A stretch of 64,000 nt of DNA from Camellia lanceoleosa. Lineage: Eukaryota; Streptophyta; Magnoliopsida; Ericales; Theaceae. Location: positions 25,225,084 to 25,289,083 of the forward strand of contig CM045762.1 of NCBI GenBank assembly GCA_025200525.1, written 5' to 3'. The notes under the pieces were generated by a model. That model did not search any database and was not told the DNA's origin. It saw nothing but the letters and a program-made list of their open reading frames with translations. The translations under genes and the position numbers were made by a program. This document shows positions 22,727 to 32,649 of the stretch, in pieces. Every line of letters begins with the position of its first letter. The first letter of the stretch is position 1.

Positions 22727-22816
22727 ATGGCGAGAAAGCTGGGAAGCTTAAGATTTTGGCTGATGGAAAACTTGAAATCAACTGTGATTGTGTTCTTGAT
22801 TGTCAACAAGGCAAGT

Positions 22817-22863
<47 letters not shown>

Positions 22864-22903
22864 GCTTTTCTCTCTTTCCAAGCTTAAGATCAACCTTGTT
22901 TAG
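22727..22903 (+). CDS. Small ORF family, copy 3 (58 aa, CT-repeat tail)
   Basis: MARKLGSLRFWLMENLKSTV is followed by the hydrophobic IVFLIVNKAS. A (CT)n microsatellite (22819-22858) then replaces the C-terminal region of the other copies with a Ser-Leu run and SKLKINLV. It shares the upstream unit with copies 1 and 2. Replacement of the tail by a microsatellite suggests either that only the N-terminal part is constrained or that this copy is dead. Confidence 0.3.
22819..22858. repeat. (CT)20 microsatellite
   Basis: An uninterrupted CT run of 40 bp immediately downstream of the third small-ORF copy. Confidence 0.95.
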
Positions 22904-24188
22904 TCTTTGTTTGCTCAAATTAGTAACACAAGATATATATCTAGTTATTTTTAATGGTGGTTTTATAACTAATACTAAATCCATCTTTTATGGCCTTCTT
23001 TCACATTTAACAACCTTTAAATAGGATTTTCTTCTCAAATTTGCTCTAACTGTTTAACTTCCCCATTTCGAAGATGGAATAAAATATTTTATTTCATTCA
23101 TAAAGTTGTAGCACATCATTAAAATTTAAAATCTATGATCTGAATGTATGACGTGATTAGAATTTTTAAAATAACATTTTAAAATATAAATTTCTTGATG
23201 TGTATCTTTTATAGCTGTTAATTGAAGGGAAAGAGAGAAACAACCAGAAAATATTATTGACAGATATTATTTCATAAAACTCAATCACCCAACTTTACAA
23301 TTGCAAAACTATTGTTATAATATAGACACACCTCACTACTATCTTTAACAAACTTACAACTCTCTTAACAAACTAACTAATAGGAGTTAAAAGGATTTTC
23401 TAACATACACTTAACTAAAACTAATGTGCACCAGACACTCTTAACCTATACACACTGTAGAGGTGCAACTGCTCTGCTGCAACTGCTCTGCTGATGTGTA
23501 GACTTAGACTGCTCTGCATTATACCTGTTGAGAAGCATGGCGAGCACATGTTTGATCTTGAGCTGCACTTGATGGATCTTGAGCTGCAGGTGATTGATGA
23601 GCTGCAGAGGATTGATCTTGAGCTGCATGTGAGCTGGAGCTGCACCTGCCATCATTAATCATGAAATACATATCACAATTTTATAAATGAAATGGAGAGA
23701 AATATAGTTACATAAAAAATGCATAATGATCTTTTTTATTCGGTATATTAGAGATTGTAGTAGGGAGAGTTTGCTACAGGCAAGACTCTAACCTAACTAG
23801 AACTAGATTAACCTAATAGGTTATTCATAAGAATTTGAATTTTGTTGTTATCTAAATTGTAAATGCTATGCTTTGTAATAATGATATTTTTTAAAACATA
23901 AGTGATCATTATGTTAACTTTGGTCCTACTAATTTTGCACGTGATTTTGAATTCAACTTGGTCCCACAAATTTTGCAAGTGATTTTTTTTTTTTTTTCAA
24001 TGTTGATGCCGCATGACAAAGGTACCACATTATAATAAAATTGAAAGTGTATAATTCAAATTATTCAAGTTTAAATTAAGGGGACTGAAGTGATACTTCC
24101 CTTAATAAAATTTAAACTTATCACATCATTATGTATTGATTTTCTATATAGTATCTCTATGGGAAATGCTATGTATCATCTATTTTTT
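22904..24188. other. AT-rich DNA, no gene seen
   Basis: I find no supported coding sequence. A patch at 23535-23645 repeats GATCTTGAGCTGCA- and GAGCTGCA-like units about every 20-30 bp, which opens Ser/Cys-rich minus-strand frames by repetition alone. T-rich runs occur at 23985-23998. Confidence 0.6.
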
Positions 24189-24516
24189 TTTTTTTTTTTT
24201 TTATCAGCAAAAGAAAGCTTTATTAATGAAGAAACATATAAAGTATGGGAACAAACATCAATAAAGAGGAGGGTAATAAAGAGGAGGGTGCAAAAGGTAT
24301 CACAATGAAACACGAAGATCCCAACTAGGTTGGCACCTCAATGCACACCAAATCATCTACCAGCACCAACTCCAAGCTCTAATTAAGTTGGTGAGAAACC
24401 AAACGTACAGAGCAAACAAAACAAAAAACCAGTAGCAAAACTAACCAAACACAACCTACTGAAACTGCTGCCCCCATCAGACAAGCATGAAGAAACACAA
24501 CCTGCTGCTCCCATCA
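24189..24516 (-). mobile_element. Short 3' LINE fragment, minus strand
   Basis: A poly-T start (24189-24202) is followed by the reverse complement of a LINE 3' UTR (TTATCAGCAAAAGAAAGC; GGTTGGCACCTC). The 16-bp target duplication GTATCATCTATTTTTT lies at 24173-24188 and 24517-24532. Its 3' UTR resembles that of the LINE at 24811-31933, so it is a severely 5'-truncated relative. Confidence 0.85.
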
Positions 24517-24712
24517 GTATCATCTATTTTTTGTTACCTTTTTATATCACCATGTATATGGATATTCATGATAAGTTGCATCTTTGGAAATAATCAATAA
24601 AGAAATAATAAATTAAATAGAATTAAAGACTTGTAACGAGTGATATATAGTTGTACTCTTTTTCTTCTCTATGCTTGAAACTAATGAAGAGAAAATTTAT
24701 CTTGGTGTCTAG

Positions 24713-24810
24713 ACAAGTTGTCCCCTCGTTCATACTTGATGCACAATGAAAGGAGACAAAAAAACAACTGGAAGAGCCAAATTTGTGTTATCAAAGAAGA
24801 TGGAAAGAGG
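24713..24810 (+). pseudogene. Host exon, upstream half (split by LINE)
   Basis: After an acceptor-like GGTGTCTAG (24704-24712), the frame from 24715 encodes [20 protein letters not shown] and then [12 protein letters not shown], ending in phase exactly at the last base of the LINE target duplication (24810). The reading continues without a stop at 31951-32181 in the same phase, giving about 108 codons in all. The exon start is inferred from splice consensus only. Confidence 0.55.
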
Positions 24811-24814
24811 AGGT

Positions 24815-25095
24815 ATAATATATGGACTGGGTCTTCTTGAACACACAACAAACCAATATGGATGCATCTGGAGACTTCATTTCTTGAATACGATACTTCC
24901 AAAGTTGGATCCATTAATTTCAATGGTGTTCCGTTCCTCCAAAGTTTCCAAGCCTGAAACAATTTATCACAAATGTCTTGTGGATGTGATGATATAGGCA
25001 CTAAGAAAGAAATAGTTGTAATGTATTGTTGTTACTTACATAGGTAAGCAGGTCCTCAACGTTGTTTGATTGATGAAAGAAATGGAGGGTGATCA
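24815..25095 (-). pseudogene. Cysteine-rich receptor-like kinase fragment, antisense at LINE 5' end
   Basis: On the minus strand, FHQSNNVEDLLTY (about 25087-25049) is followed by a donor GTAAGT, a ~80-bp intron ending TTGTTTCAG, and an exon reading [20 protein letters not shown], then [20 protein letters not shown] and DPV. This is the C-terminal kinase lobe of a DUF26-type receptor kinase with its usual intron position. Homology stops near 24825. It lies inside the LINE target duplications and overlaps the predicted ORF1 start, so it was captured as genomic DNA, intron included. Confidence 0.8.
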
Positions 25096-27070
25096 AGGAG
25101 GTTGGAAGCCGGTGTTGAGAAAGCATGGTGATCATGGTTACAAGAGCAAAGGAATGGATGCTGATATTCACACAATTTTTGTGGATAATCTGCCAGACTC
25201 AATGGATCCAAAAGGGCTGTATAGAATATTCACCAATTTTGGGATTGTAAAGGATGTGTACATCCCAAACAAAAGACGGAAGTTGACGCGATCTAGATTT
25301 GGCTTTGTACGTTATGGCTGTCCCGTAGCAGCACAGATGGCAGTCCAGAAAGCACATGGACTCTGGTGTGAAAACAAAGCATTGAAAGTAAAAACAGCGG
25401 ATTTTGTCAAAGATAAGGAACAGCATCACAGATTATCTCAAGCAACAGTTGGACGGAGGGAGCTTGGTAACACTAGCAGAGTTGCAACTGAATGGAGGGA
25501 GGCTGGTAACTCTAGTAGAGCTCCTGGTATGGTCCAGAAGGGGAAGTCTTATGCACAAGCAGTCAGTGGAAGAGGGCAAGCGACCAGTACGAACATGACT
25601 ATAAAGGCTACTGAGGAAGGCATTGGTTGGCTCTACAACAGTGCGTTTGTTAGACTTAAGCCACTTATCTGTGTGGCAGAGTTTAAAGAGGAGCTGCAGA
25701 ATAGAGGTTGGGGAGGCATTCAGGTTAGGCACGGAGGAGGCAGAGATATAGTTCTGACTTTCGATTCAGCAGGCAGCATGATAGAGAAAGTAAAACAAAT
25801 GGATGGATGGCTTCAGGAGTGGAGTGAGTCAGTCAAAGAATGGAATCGGGGTATGGCTTTTGATCAGGAGAGACTGGTTTGGCTCACATGTTATGGTGTG
25901 CCTCTAAACCTTTGGAATAGCAATACGTTCACGAACATTGGAAGGTTGTGGGGGGAAGTCATTGGCATGGATGATGACACACTCAGAATGCACTCTTTCC
26001 ACAGTGGTAAGGTAAGGATAGCTACAAAATGTATGGAACCCATTATTAAGACTATCAATTTAAGCTGCAAGGGGTCAAATTACCCAGTAACAGTTTGTGA
26101 GGAACATGTGGCTATACAAGAGGACCTACACCAACAATGTAAGTGCAACAATCTGCAGAGAACAGGGGATAATCGCAGCTCCAATGGTAATGGAAAAGAT
26201 CGGAGGACAGCAGTGGTGAGCAAGAGGGTTGATGATGAAGCTGATGTGGAAGGCCAGGTCAGAGGTGAGCTGGACAGAGAAGATGACGTGGTGGGAGCAG
26301 GGTCTGGGACAAGGCATGCAGGGCATAATGATTCCGCTGGGCAGAATAGGTGGAGGAGCATGTCTTTCGTCGCAGAGACTGCCATCAACTCGGGAAAGGA
26401 AAAAAATGGGGACGCATGCAAGGGAAGGTCAGATGCACCACCGCAGAACCCTATGCAATTTCAAAGTGTTGAGGACGAAGAAGTAGTGACTCCGGGCTTC
26501 ATGCGAAGCCTTAGTGGGTCTGAGCGACATAGAGCTGGGCTTAATATTGAAGTATTCTTGGGTAAGGCCCAAGATGATGGAGGTAACGTTTTGGGCCAGA
26601 GATTGTCTGGGGAAGACATCTCAGAGTCCCAGCCCAATAAGGAGAACTGTGCTCAGAGTGAAAGATTGGTGGCAGCCCCATTCATAATGGAGAAGGAGAA
26701 GAATAGAGGGGTCAATTATAAGTCGGTATCGTCACTTCCAAAACAGACAGTGACAAAGAAAGGTAAAGCAAAAGGGACTCTGAATTTCCAAGGGAAGAAA
26801 AAAGGATCTCTCCCCTTCGGAGATGGATCATCTTTGAATTTAAAGAAAGGAGCAGTATTTCGGTCTGCTGTTGCAGCAATATCTCTATCTATGGCCAGCA
26901 AAACTGGTAGTGGTCGGCTTCTACTCAATGAGGCAGAGGCATCACTCCAATTAGGGCATGTTCTTGGGTTGAAATGTAAAGGTGATGAGGAAGAAGTAAT
27001 TAGTAAGTTGATGGAGCTGGAGGCTAAGGATCAAGAAACTTTGGTGAAAAGGAGTGGTCAAGCTGTTTGA
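25070..27070 (+). CDS. LINE ORF1 protein (RRM plus DUF4283-like)
   Basis: It is 666 aa and uninterrupted. Residues ~33-110 form an RRM: HTIFVDNLPDS (RNP2) and SRFGFVRYG (RNP1). Residues ~185-345 resemble the DUF4283-type region common in plant L1 ORF1 proteins (DQERLVWLTCYGVPLNLWNS). The rest is low-complexity, rich in Glu, Lys and Gly; I see no CCHC knuckle. The product would coat LINE RNA. The first ATG (25070) lies in sequence that also matches the antisense kinase fragment. The in-frame Met at 25082 or 25154 may therefore be closer to the ancestral start. Confidence 0.9.
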   Translation: MMKEMEGDQGGWKPVLRKHGDHGYKSKGMDADIHTIFVDNLPDSMDPKGLYRIFTNFGIVKDVYIPNKRRKLTRSRFGFVRYGCPVAAQMAVQKAHGLWCENKALKVKTADFVKDKEQHHRLSQATVGRRELGNTSRVATEWREAGNSSRAPGMVQKGKSYAQAVSGRGQATSTNMTIKATEEGIGWLYNSAFVRLKPLICVAEFKEELQNRGWGGIQVRHGGGRDIVLTFDSAGSMIEKVKQMDGWLQEWSESVKEWNRGMAFDQERLVWLTCYGVPLNLWNSNTFTNIGRLWGEVIGMDDDTLRMHSFHSGKVRIATKCMEPIIKTINLSCKGSNYPVTVCEEHVAIQEDLHQQCKCNNLQRTGDNRSSNGNGKDRRTAVVSKRVDDEADVEGQVRGELDREDDVVGAGSGTRHAGHNDSAGQNRWRSMSFVAETAINSGKEKNGDACKGRSDAPPQNPMQFQSVEDEEVVTPGFMRSLSGSERHRAGLNIEVFLGKAQDDGGNVLGQRLSGEDISESQPNKENCAQSERLVAAPFIMEKEKNRGVNYKSVSSLPKQTVTKKGKAKGTLNFQGKKKGSLPFGDGSSLNLKKGAVFRSAVAAISLSMASKTGSGRLLLNEAEASLQLGHVLGLKCKGDEEEVISKLMELEAKDQETLVKRSGQAV

Positions 27071-27109
27071 CTTGGCCAAACCGCTGCTTTGCTGTAAAAA
27101 TGGTCTTTA

Positions 27110-30100
27110 ATGAAGCTAGTCTCATGGAACTTAAGAGGGCTTGGGAAGCCCATTAAAAGAAGGAAAGTCAAAAAACTTTTTGTTGAAAGAAATGTAGATA
27201 TGGTGATGCTTCAAGAAACCAAGAGGTCATCAGTTGATGAAGAATTTGTTAGATCATGTTGGCTGGGTGAGAAGTTGGACTTCATGTCAGTAGATTCAGA
27301 TGGAGCAGCTGGTGGCTTGCTTTGCATTTGGAACCCAGATGTCTTTCAACTTGTGGATTGCTGCTGCACCAGGAATTTTATTCTTTTGTCAGGTACTCTT
27401 TACAGTAGTTTTGAATGCGTGATTGTTAATGTATATGGTCCAAATGATGTCTCTAGTAGAAGCAGGGTTTGGGGTATCTTGAGTAGGCTGAAGTCAGGGT
27501 CTGAAAAACCTTGGTGTTTGGGGGGCGATTTCAATGAAGTTAGAAGCATATCGGAAAGGAAGGGTTGTTCCAGAAGGGATAGAGGTATGTGTGCTTTCAA
27601 TGATCTAATTGAAAATCTGGAAGTGTGTGACCTACCTATGTTGGGTAGGAAATTTACCTGGTGTAACTCTCATCAAGGAGAAAAATGGAGTAGGCTAGAT
27701 AGGTTTTTGCTTAGCCCAGAATGGTTGCAGAAGTTCAGTCTCAAATTGTGGGGTTTACCTAGAAGGCTATCTGATCATTGCCCTATCCTGCTAATGGAAG
27801 ATGAGAGGGATTGGGGTCCGAAGCCCTTCAGATTCCTGAACGCCTGGACCTTTCACCCTCAGTTCAAATCCTTTGTGGAAAAAACTTGGAAGGACACTAC
27901 TGTTGTTGGCTGGGCCGGATTTCAGTGTTTAAGAAAACTAAAATCCCTTAGAATAGCACTGAAACATTGGAATCAGGAAGTATTTGGAAATGTGGATTAT
28001 AATCTCAAGCGCTTAGAGGAGGAACTTCATATTCTTGATCTGGCAGCAGAGGAAAGGCAACTGTCTGAGGCAGAGTTGAATAGACGAAGAGAGGCTAAAG
28101 AGGAAGCATGGAAGCTAAGTACTATGGTGGAATGGATGTGGTTGCAGAAGTCTAGAGTAAATTGGGTTTTGAAAGGAGATAAAAACACAAAATTCTTTCA
28201 TGTGATGGCTGCATCTAGAAACAATAGAAATGCATTGTGCTCACTTTCGGTTAATGGGGTTATAATAGTTGATCCAGCAGATATAAGGGCTGAAGTACTA
28301 CACCACTAGAGAAAGCTGTATTCTGAATCCTGGTTTGGTAGACCAAGTTTGTCTGGTCATTTCAATTCCATTGGGGGAGATGAAGCTCGTGTTGCCTTAG
28401 AAGCGGAGTTTTTAGAATCAGAAGTGTTAGCAGCAGTCAAAACCTGTGATGGTAATAAGGCTCCAAGTCCTGATGGGTTCAACCTAATGCTATTTCAGAA
28501 ATGCTGGCACTCAATTAAAGGGGATGTGACGAAGTTTATGAGTGAGTTTCATAAAAACTCTAAACTGGTGCATGGAATTAATAGCTCTTTTGTTGCGTTG
28601 ATTCCTAAAAATGATAATCCTTGTGGCCTCGGTGAATACAGGCCTATTAGTCTCATTGGTTCGCTCTACAAAGTGCTTGCAAAAGTTTTATCCAATAGAC
28701 TCAAACTTATAATGCCAAGGATTATTAGTGAATCTCAGTCAGCTTTTATAGGAGGTAGAAGTATCTTGGATGGAGTTCTGATTGCAAATGAAATTGTTGA
28801 TGGTTGGAAGAAGAATCAGAGGAAAGGTATTGTCTTGAAGTTGGATTTTGAGAAAGCATACGATTCAATTAATTGGGAGTTTATCTTCTCTATGCTTGCA
28901 AATTTTGGGTTTGGTTCTAAATGGATTAAATGGATGAAAGAATGTGTCTCATCAGCTAAAATCTCCATTTTAGTTAATGGCTCACCGACATCGGAATTTA
29001 GTCCTCAAAGGGGACTTAGGCAAGGTGATCCATTATCACCTTTTCTCTTCAATATTGTGGCAGAGGGCTTGAACATTTTGTTGACCAGAGCTAGGCTGTT
29101 GGGCTTGATTAAAGGTGCAGTTGTTGGTTCAAATGATCTCAGCATTACCCACTTGCAGTTTGCGGATGACACAATAATCTTTTGTGAAGCAGAACGGGAG
29201 GAGGTTCTTATTATTAAAAGGATCTTGAGGTGCTTTGAAATAGTATCTGGGCTGAAGATTAATTATTGTAAGAGTGTGGTGTGCGGAGTTGGGCTCTCTG
29301 ATGAGATATCGAAAGATTTTGCTTCCATGTTAAATTGTTTTAATCATAGTTTGCCTTTAAACTATTTGGGTATGCCCTTGGGGGCTAACCCAAGGAGAAG
29401 ACGGACTTGGAAACCAATAATTGATAAAGTCAATCAGAAGTTGGCTTCTTGGAAAAGGAGGTTCCTATCTTTTGCGGGTAGGATGACAATGATAAAGTCT
29501 GTGTTATCATCCTTACCTTCATATTATCTATCCTTGTTCAAGATGCCTGAAGGGGTTGCTAGGGAGATTGATAAAATCCAGTCCAGATTCTTATGGGGAG
29601 GGGATGCTCTAAGAAGAAAAATTCATCTAGTAAAATGGGGGGAAGTAACACAAAGCAAAAATACTGGGGGTTTAGGTATAAGAAAAGTGAGGCTTATGAA
29701 TGCTTGTCTTCTTTTGAAGTGGTGGTGGAGATTTGGGTCTGAAATTGATGCTCTCTGGAAGCAAGTCATTTGCAGCAAATATAGTGAGGTTGGAGGGGGT
29801 TGGTGGCCACTACCTGTGGAGGGTACAAGGGTATCTCTGGTCTGGAGAGATATCCAGGGGATTGCTGCTCAATGGCCGCAACTGGTGGATTTCTTCAAAG
29901 ATAATATCTCCCTTGTTGTTGGTAATGGAAGGACCATAAAGTTCTGGAGTCATAATTGGGTTGGTAATGTATGTCTAAAAGATGAATTTCCAAGACTATA
30001 CTCCGTATCCCTCGACAAAGATGACTCTGTGGAAATGGTAAGCAGTAGGCAAAATGGAAATGAAGAGTGGAAGCTGGGTTTCAGGAGAGCTTTGTTCCAA

Positions 30101-30796
30101 TGGGAGCAGGAAGAGCTGCAGAGAATGAGAACTTTGCTTCTAAATGCTCCTACTATTCGGGATGGGATGGTGGACAGGCTGAAATGGAATGCAGAAAATA
30201 CTGGGGTTTTTACTGTGGCCTCCGCCTATAAGTGGAGCGAAGCATCTGCTGAAGCTAGTAGTACCTTAGTACGGTGTATATGGAAGACTGTGGCTCCACC
30301 TAAGGTGCAGTTTTTTGGGTGGTTAGCATGGAAACAGAGAATTAAGACAGCCAGCTATCTCCTCAGACTAGGTGTCCTTAATGCTACTTCAGACTCTAAT
30401 TGCATTTTCTGCAGAGATGAGGTAGAAGATGTTAACCATGTGTTGCTGTTCTGCCCATTTATTTGGAGGATTTGGTCAAATATTATAAATTGGTGGGGCA
30501 TATATTGGGTAATGCCTGGATCCGTGCCTGGTTTGCTGCAGTGGTGGAATGGGTTGAAACTAAAAAAAAAGGAGTCTCCCATCTGGAAAGCTATACCATT
30601 GGCGGTGTTTTGGTCTATTTGGAAACAGAGGAATGAAAGCATCTTTAAGGGCTTGCCGGTGAACTTTGAAGGACTATGTGATTCAATCAAGGTCAGGGTC
30701 GCATTATGGGTCAGAACTTCTACCCCCTCTTTTTCTTACTCAATTAATGACCTGGTGTATAATCTAAAGCAGGTTAGATTATGTCTGAGGGGCTGA
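27110..30796 (+). pseudogene. LINE ORF2 (endonuclease, RT, zinc finger) with one TAG
   Basis: The frame from 27110 (MKLVSWNLRGLG) has an APE-type endonuclease with Asn7, Glu36 (LQETK), GGDFNEV and SDHCPILL. A single TAG at 28307-28309 follows AEVLHH, and the same frame continues from 28310 to 30796. The RT carries FEKAYDSINW, RQGDPLSPFLFN and the catalytic LQFADDTIIF. A zf-RVT-like CxxC...HxxxxC region (CIFCRDEVEDVNHVLLFC) lies near the C-terminus. There is no C-terminal RNase H. Whether readthrough or the two parts retain any role is unknown; most likely a recent inactivating point mutation. Confidence 0.93.
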
Positions 30797-31933
30797 TTGG
30801 GCCTGGTTTTTAGGCATCTTGACTGGGTTGGCCTTGTTGAGTGGGTGAGTTTGCAGGTTAGATTAATAATGTCTTGCATGACAGTATTCTGCAGCCCTGA
30901 GTGTCCTGCATCTTAACAGATTTTGCTGGTTTTGGCTCTCAATGGTGGCATATGAATTGGAATCTCCTTGGGGTCCGCATCAGGGGGTCATTATTCGTTT
31001 CTGTCATCATTAGAGGGTTTTCATTTGTGGCCTACCATCAGCCCCTCCTCATGTTTTGTTAAGGTGATATTCTTTGGGTGGGTGGCGCTTTGCGTCTGCA
31101 TTATCTTCCTTGTGGGACTTCGCCTTTGTTTTTTTCCGCCTTTTGTCAATGCTTTTGTTAAGGTGATATTCTTTGGGTGGGTGGAAGATGCAACTGGTGG
31201 GACTTCGCTTTGCCTTTTTCTTGCCTTCCGTCTCATATGCTGGGCTGTTTTGCTCAATAGTGTGGCTCATATGTGCTTCAGTGGGCAAGACCTCATGTTC
31301 ATTGGATCTGGAATGGGTCTGAAGTTGGCCTTGGTGAGTTGGTGAGTTGGCTACGGTCCTAGGTTGTGGCTCTAGTTTCAATCTCAGTTTTGGTGTTGCA
31401 CTGTGGCTCTAGGATTGGGTCTTGATGACTGATCTACTGCTAAAACTCTGCTGTGTGTGTGTGGGCTGAAGCCTTGTCTTTGGTCTGCTACTGGTGCTTC
31501 TAGTGTGTATGGATGTTATTGGTGGAGTGCTTTGATAGGATATCATGGTACAACCTGAGTATTTGGGCTGCTGTTTGTGTTATGCTCAGTTAATGGTGTA
31601 ACCCAGTAGAAGCTTGCTATGAGGCTGCAACTCTGATCCAACCTGCTGGAGTCCTGGATCTGGGTTGGGCTGAGTTTGGCCGTGGTCTGTGTCGTCTGGC
31701 AGAATTCATGCAACCACAATAGGATTTGTTGCCTGTTTGTTTTTTTGGTTCTGTTCTGTTTGTCGGTGTGTGCTAGCAGATGATTTGGTGTGCGTTTAGA
31801 TGCCAACCTAGTTGGGATCCAAATGTTCCGCTGTGATGCTTGCTGCACCCGCATCTTTATTGATGTAAATTATAATTCTCGTTATGTTTTTCATCAATAA
31901 AGCTTATCTTTTGCCGATCAAAAAAAAAAAAAA
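30797..31933 (+). other. LINE 3' UTR and poly-A
   Basis: The 1.1 kb after ORF2 lacks coding sequence. It includes a ~90-bp direct repeat (TTGTTAAGGTGATATTCTTT at about 31057 and 31155). The final block (GCCAACCTAGTTGGGATCC, ATCAATAAAG, poly-A at 31920-31935) is shared with the LINE fragments at 17435-20862 and 24189-24516. Confidence 0.85.
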
Positions 31934-31950
31934 AAGAAGATGGAAAGAGG

Positions 31951-32181
31951 GTTCCATTGATTAACACACCTTTTCTCAAGTATTACTACAGACATAATCC
32001 TGGAGAGGTTGAAGGGTTCCTCCGGCCTCGTCAAGCCGTTCATCGCAATGAGTTTGTGCGTTGCTGCAAGTGTGGAAAAGAGCGGCGTTTTTACCTCCGA
32101 ACAATGGAAGAGTGTCGCACGTACCACAAAGCTGTCGCCTTAGGGAGCTGGACGTGTGATCAAAATCTTTATAGAGAGTAA
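31951..32181 (+). pseudogene. Host exon, downstream half: CW-like zinc-finger protein
   Basis: In phase with 24713-24810, this encodes VPLINTPFLKYYYRHNPGEV, then a segment with RPRQAVHRNEF. A Cys cluster (VRCCKCGKERRF) and a Trp-x-Cys (GSWTCDQNLYRE) before a stop at 32179-32181 follow. The Cys-Cys-x-x-Cys / Trp-x-Cys spacing resembles CW-type zinc fingers that bind methylated histone tails, but I cannot name the gene. It is the last exon of a gene whose other exons are not visible here, and the LINE would truncate it. Confidence 0.55.
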
Positions 32182-32310
32182 AAATCTCTCTCCTAATCTC
32201 TCTAATATGTGATGCCTACTAGCTATAATTCTACTTTTTCGTCTTTTGGCTTTACTTTGGTAATTTCTTTTAATTTTGTGTCAACTTTTATTTTTTGGAA
32301 AATGTCTCAT

Positions 32311-32444
32311 AACTCAAATTTTGTGGCTCAAAAGTGGCTCAAATGGCCAAAACGACGTCGTTTTGGCCATTTTTATGTTGTTCTGTACTCAAAACGACGT
32401 CGTTTTGACCATTTGAGCCACTTTTGAGTTACAAAATTTGAGTT
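32311..32444. mobile_element. Foldback MITE with AACGACGTCGTT palindromes
   Basis: AACTCAAATTTTGTGGCTCA on the left pairs with TGAGTTACAAAATTTGAGTT on the right, followed inward by AAGTGGCTCAAATGGCC / GACCATTTGAGCCACTT. Each arm ends in the self-palindrome AAAACGACGTCGTTTT. The total is ~134 bp; I cannot define a target duplication. Confidence 0.7.
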
Positions 32445-32649
32445 ACGTAGCATTGTCGTTATTTTTTTTTACTAAAACTACAAAATATATATGTATATAT
32501 ATGTGTGTGTGGAATAACGGCAAACTTTAAAAATAAAAAAAAACAAATTGTTTTAATTTCAAGATCGTTTAGTCTAAACAAACTTAAAAATAAAATTTTT
32601 TGACACAATTTAAAAAAAAAAAAATTCACCAAAGATGGGAAAAAGTTAT
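32445..32649. other. AT-rich spacer, no gene seen
   Basis: Poly-A/T tracts and a short TATATATG/TGTGTG run; no coding or repeat homology within the window is apparent. Confidence 0.6.

Larger units (their letters stand above)
13540..22903 (+). repeat. Tandem array with reiterated promoter-like and small-ORF units
   Basis: The region contains at least three to four copies of a unit of roughly 1.2-1.5 kb, before later insertions are removed. Each unit holds a TTGTCTAATAATT / TTTGGTTGCTGAGAAGAC block, then a TTTTCCAACTTTTGTTAATT block and a TATA-like TATATATT (13738, 14190, 16695, 22054). A junction resembling CCATCTAACTTTAAG|GTGAGT follows, then a ~550-bp AT-rich segment and a 55-58 codon ORF. 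The ORF end repeats the CCATCTAA-TTTAAG junction. One unit (about 20940-21600) lacks its ORF through recombination between the two junction types. Confidence 0.75.
24811..31933 (+). mobile_element. L1-type plant LINE, 7.1 kb
   Basis: It is bounded by a 17-bp duplication, AAGAAGATGGAAAGAGG (24794-24810 and 31934-31950), and ends in a poly-A run. It holds two consecutive ORFs on the plus strand: ORF1 (RNA-binding) and ORF2 (endonuclease, RT, zinc finger). There is a long 3' UTR with an AATAAA signal near 31897. The first ~280 bp is antisense receptor-kinase DNA rather than typical 5' UTR. Only one in-frame stop interrupts ORF2, so it is the best preserved element here. Confidence 0.93.

Noticed and set aside
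22708..23024. ORFs with (RE)n or (SL)n runs
   Set aside because: Created by the CT microsatellite.
23421..23655. Ser/Cys-rich minus-strand ORFs that look like a repeat protein
   Set aside because: Encoded by a short GAGCTGCA-type tandem repeat with no flanking coding signal.
24746..24997. 83-codon plus-strand ORF across the LINE 5' boundary
   Set aside because: It runs through the target duplication into antisense kinase DNA; the host exon uses another frame that continues after the LINE.
31021..31381. ORFs in both strands downstream of LINE ORF2
   Set aside because: They lie in the LINE 3' UTR and share a ~90-bp direct repeat; no conserved domain.
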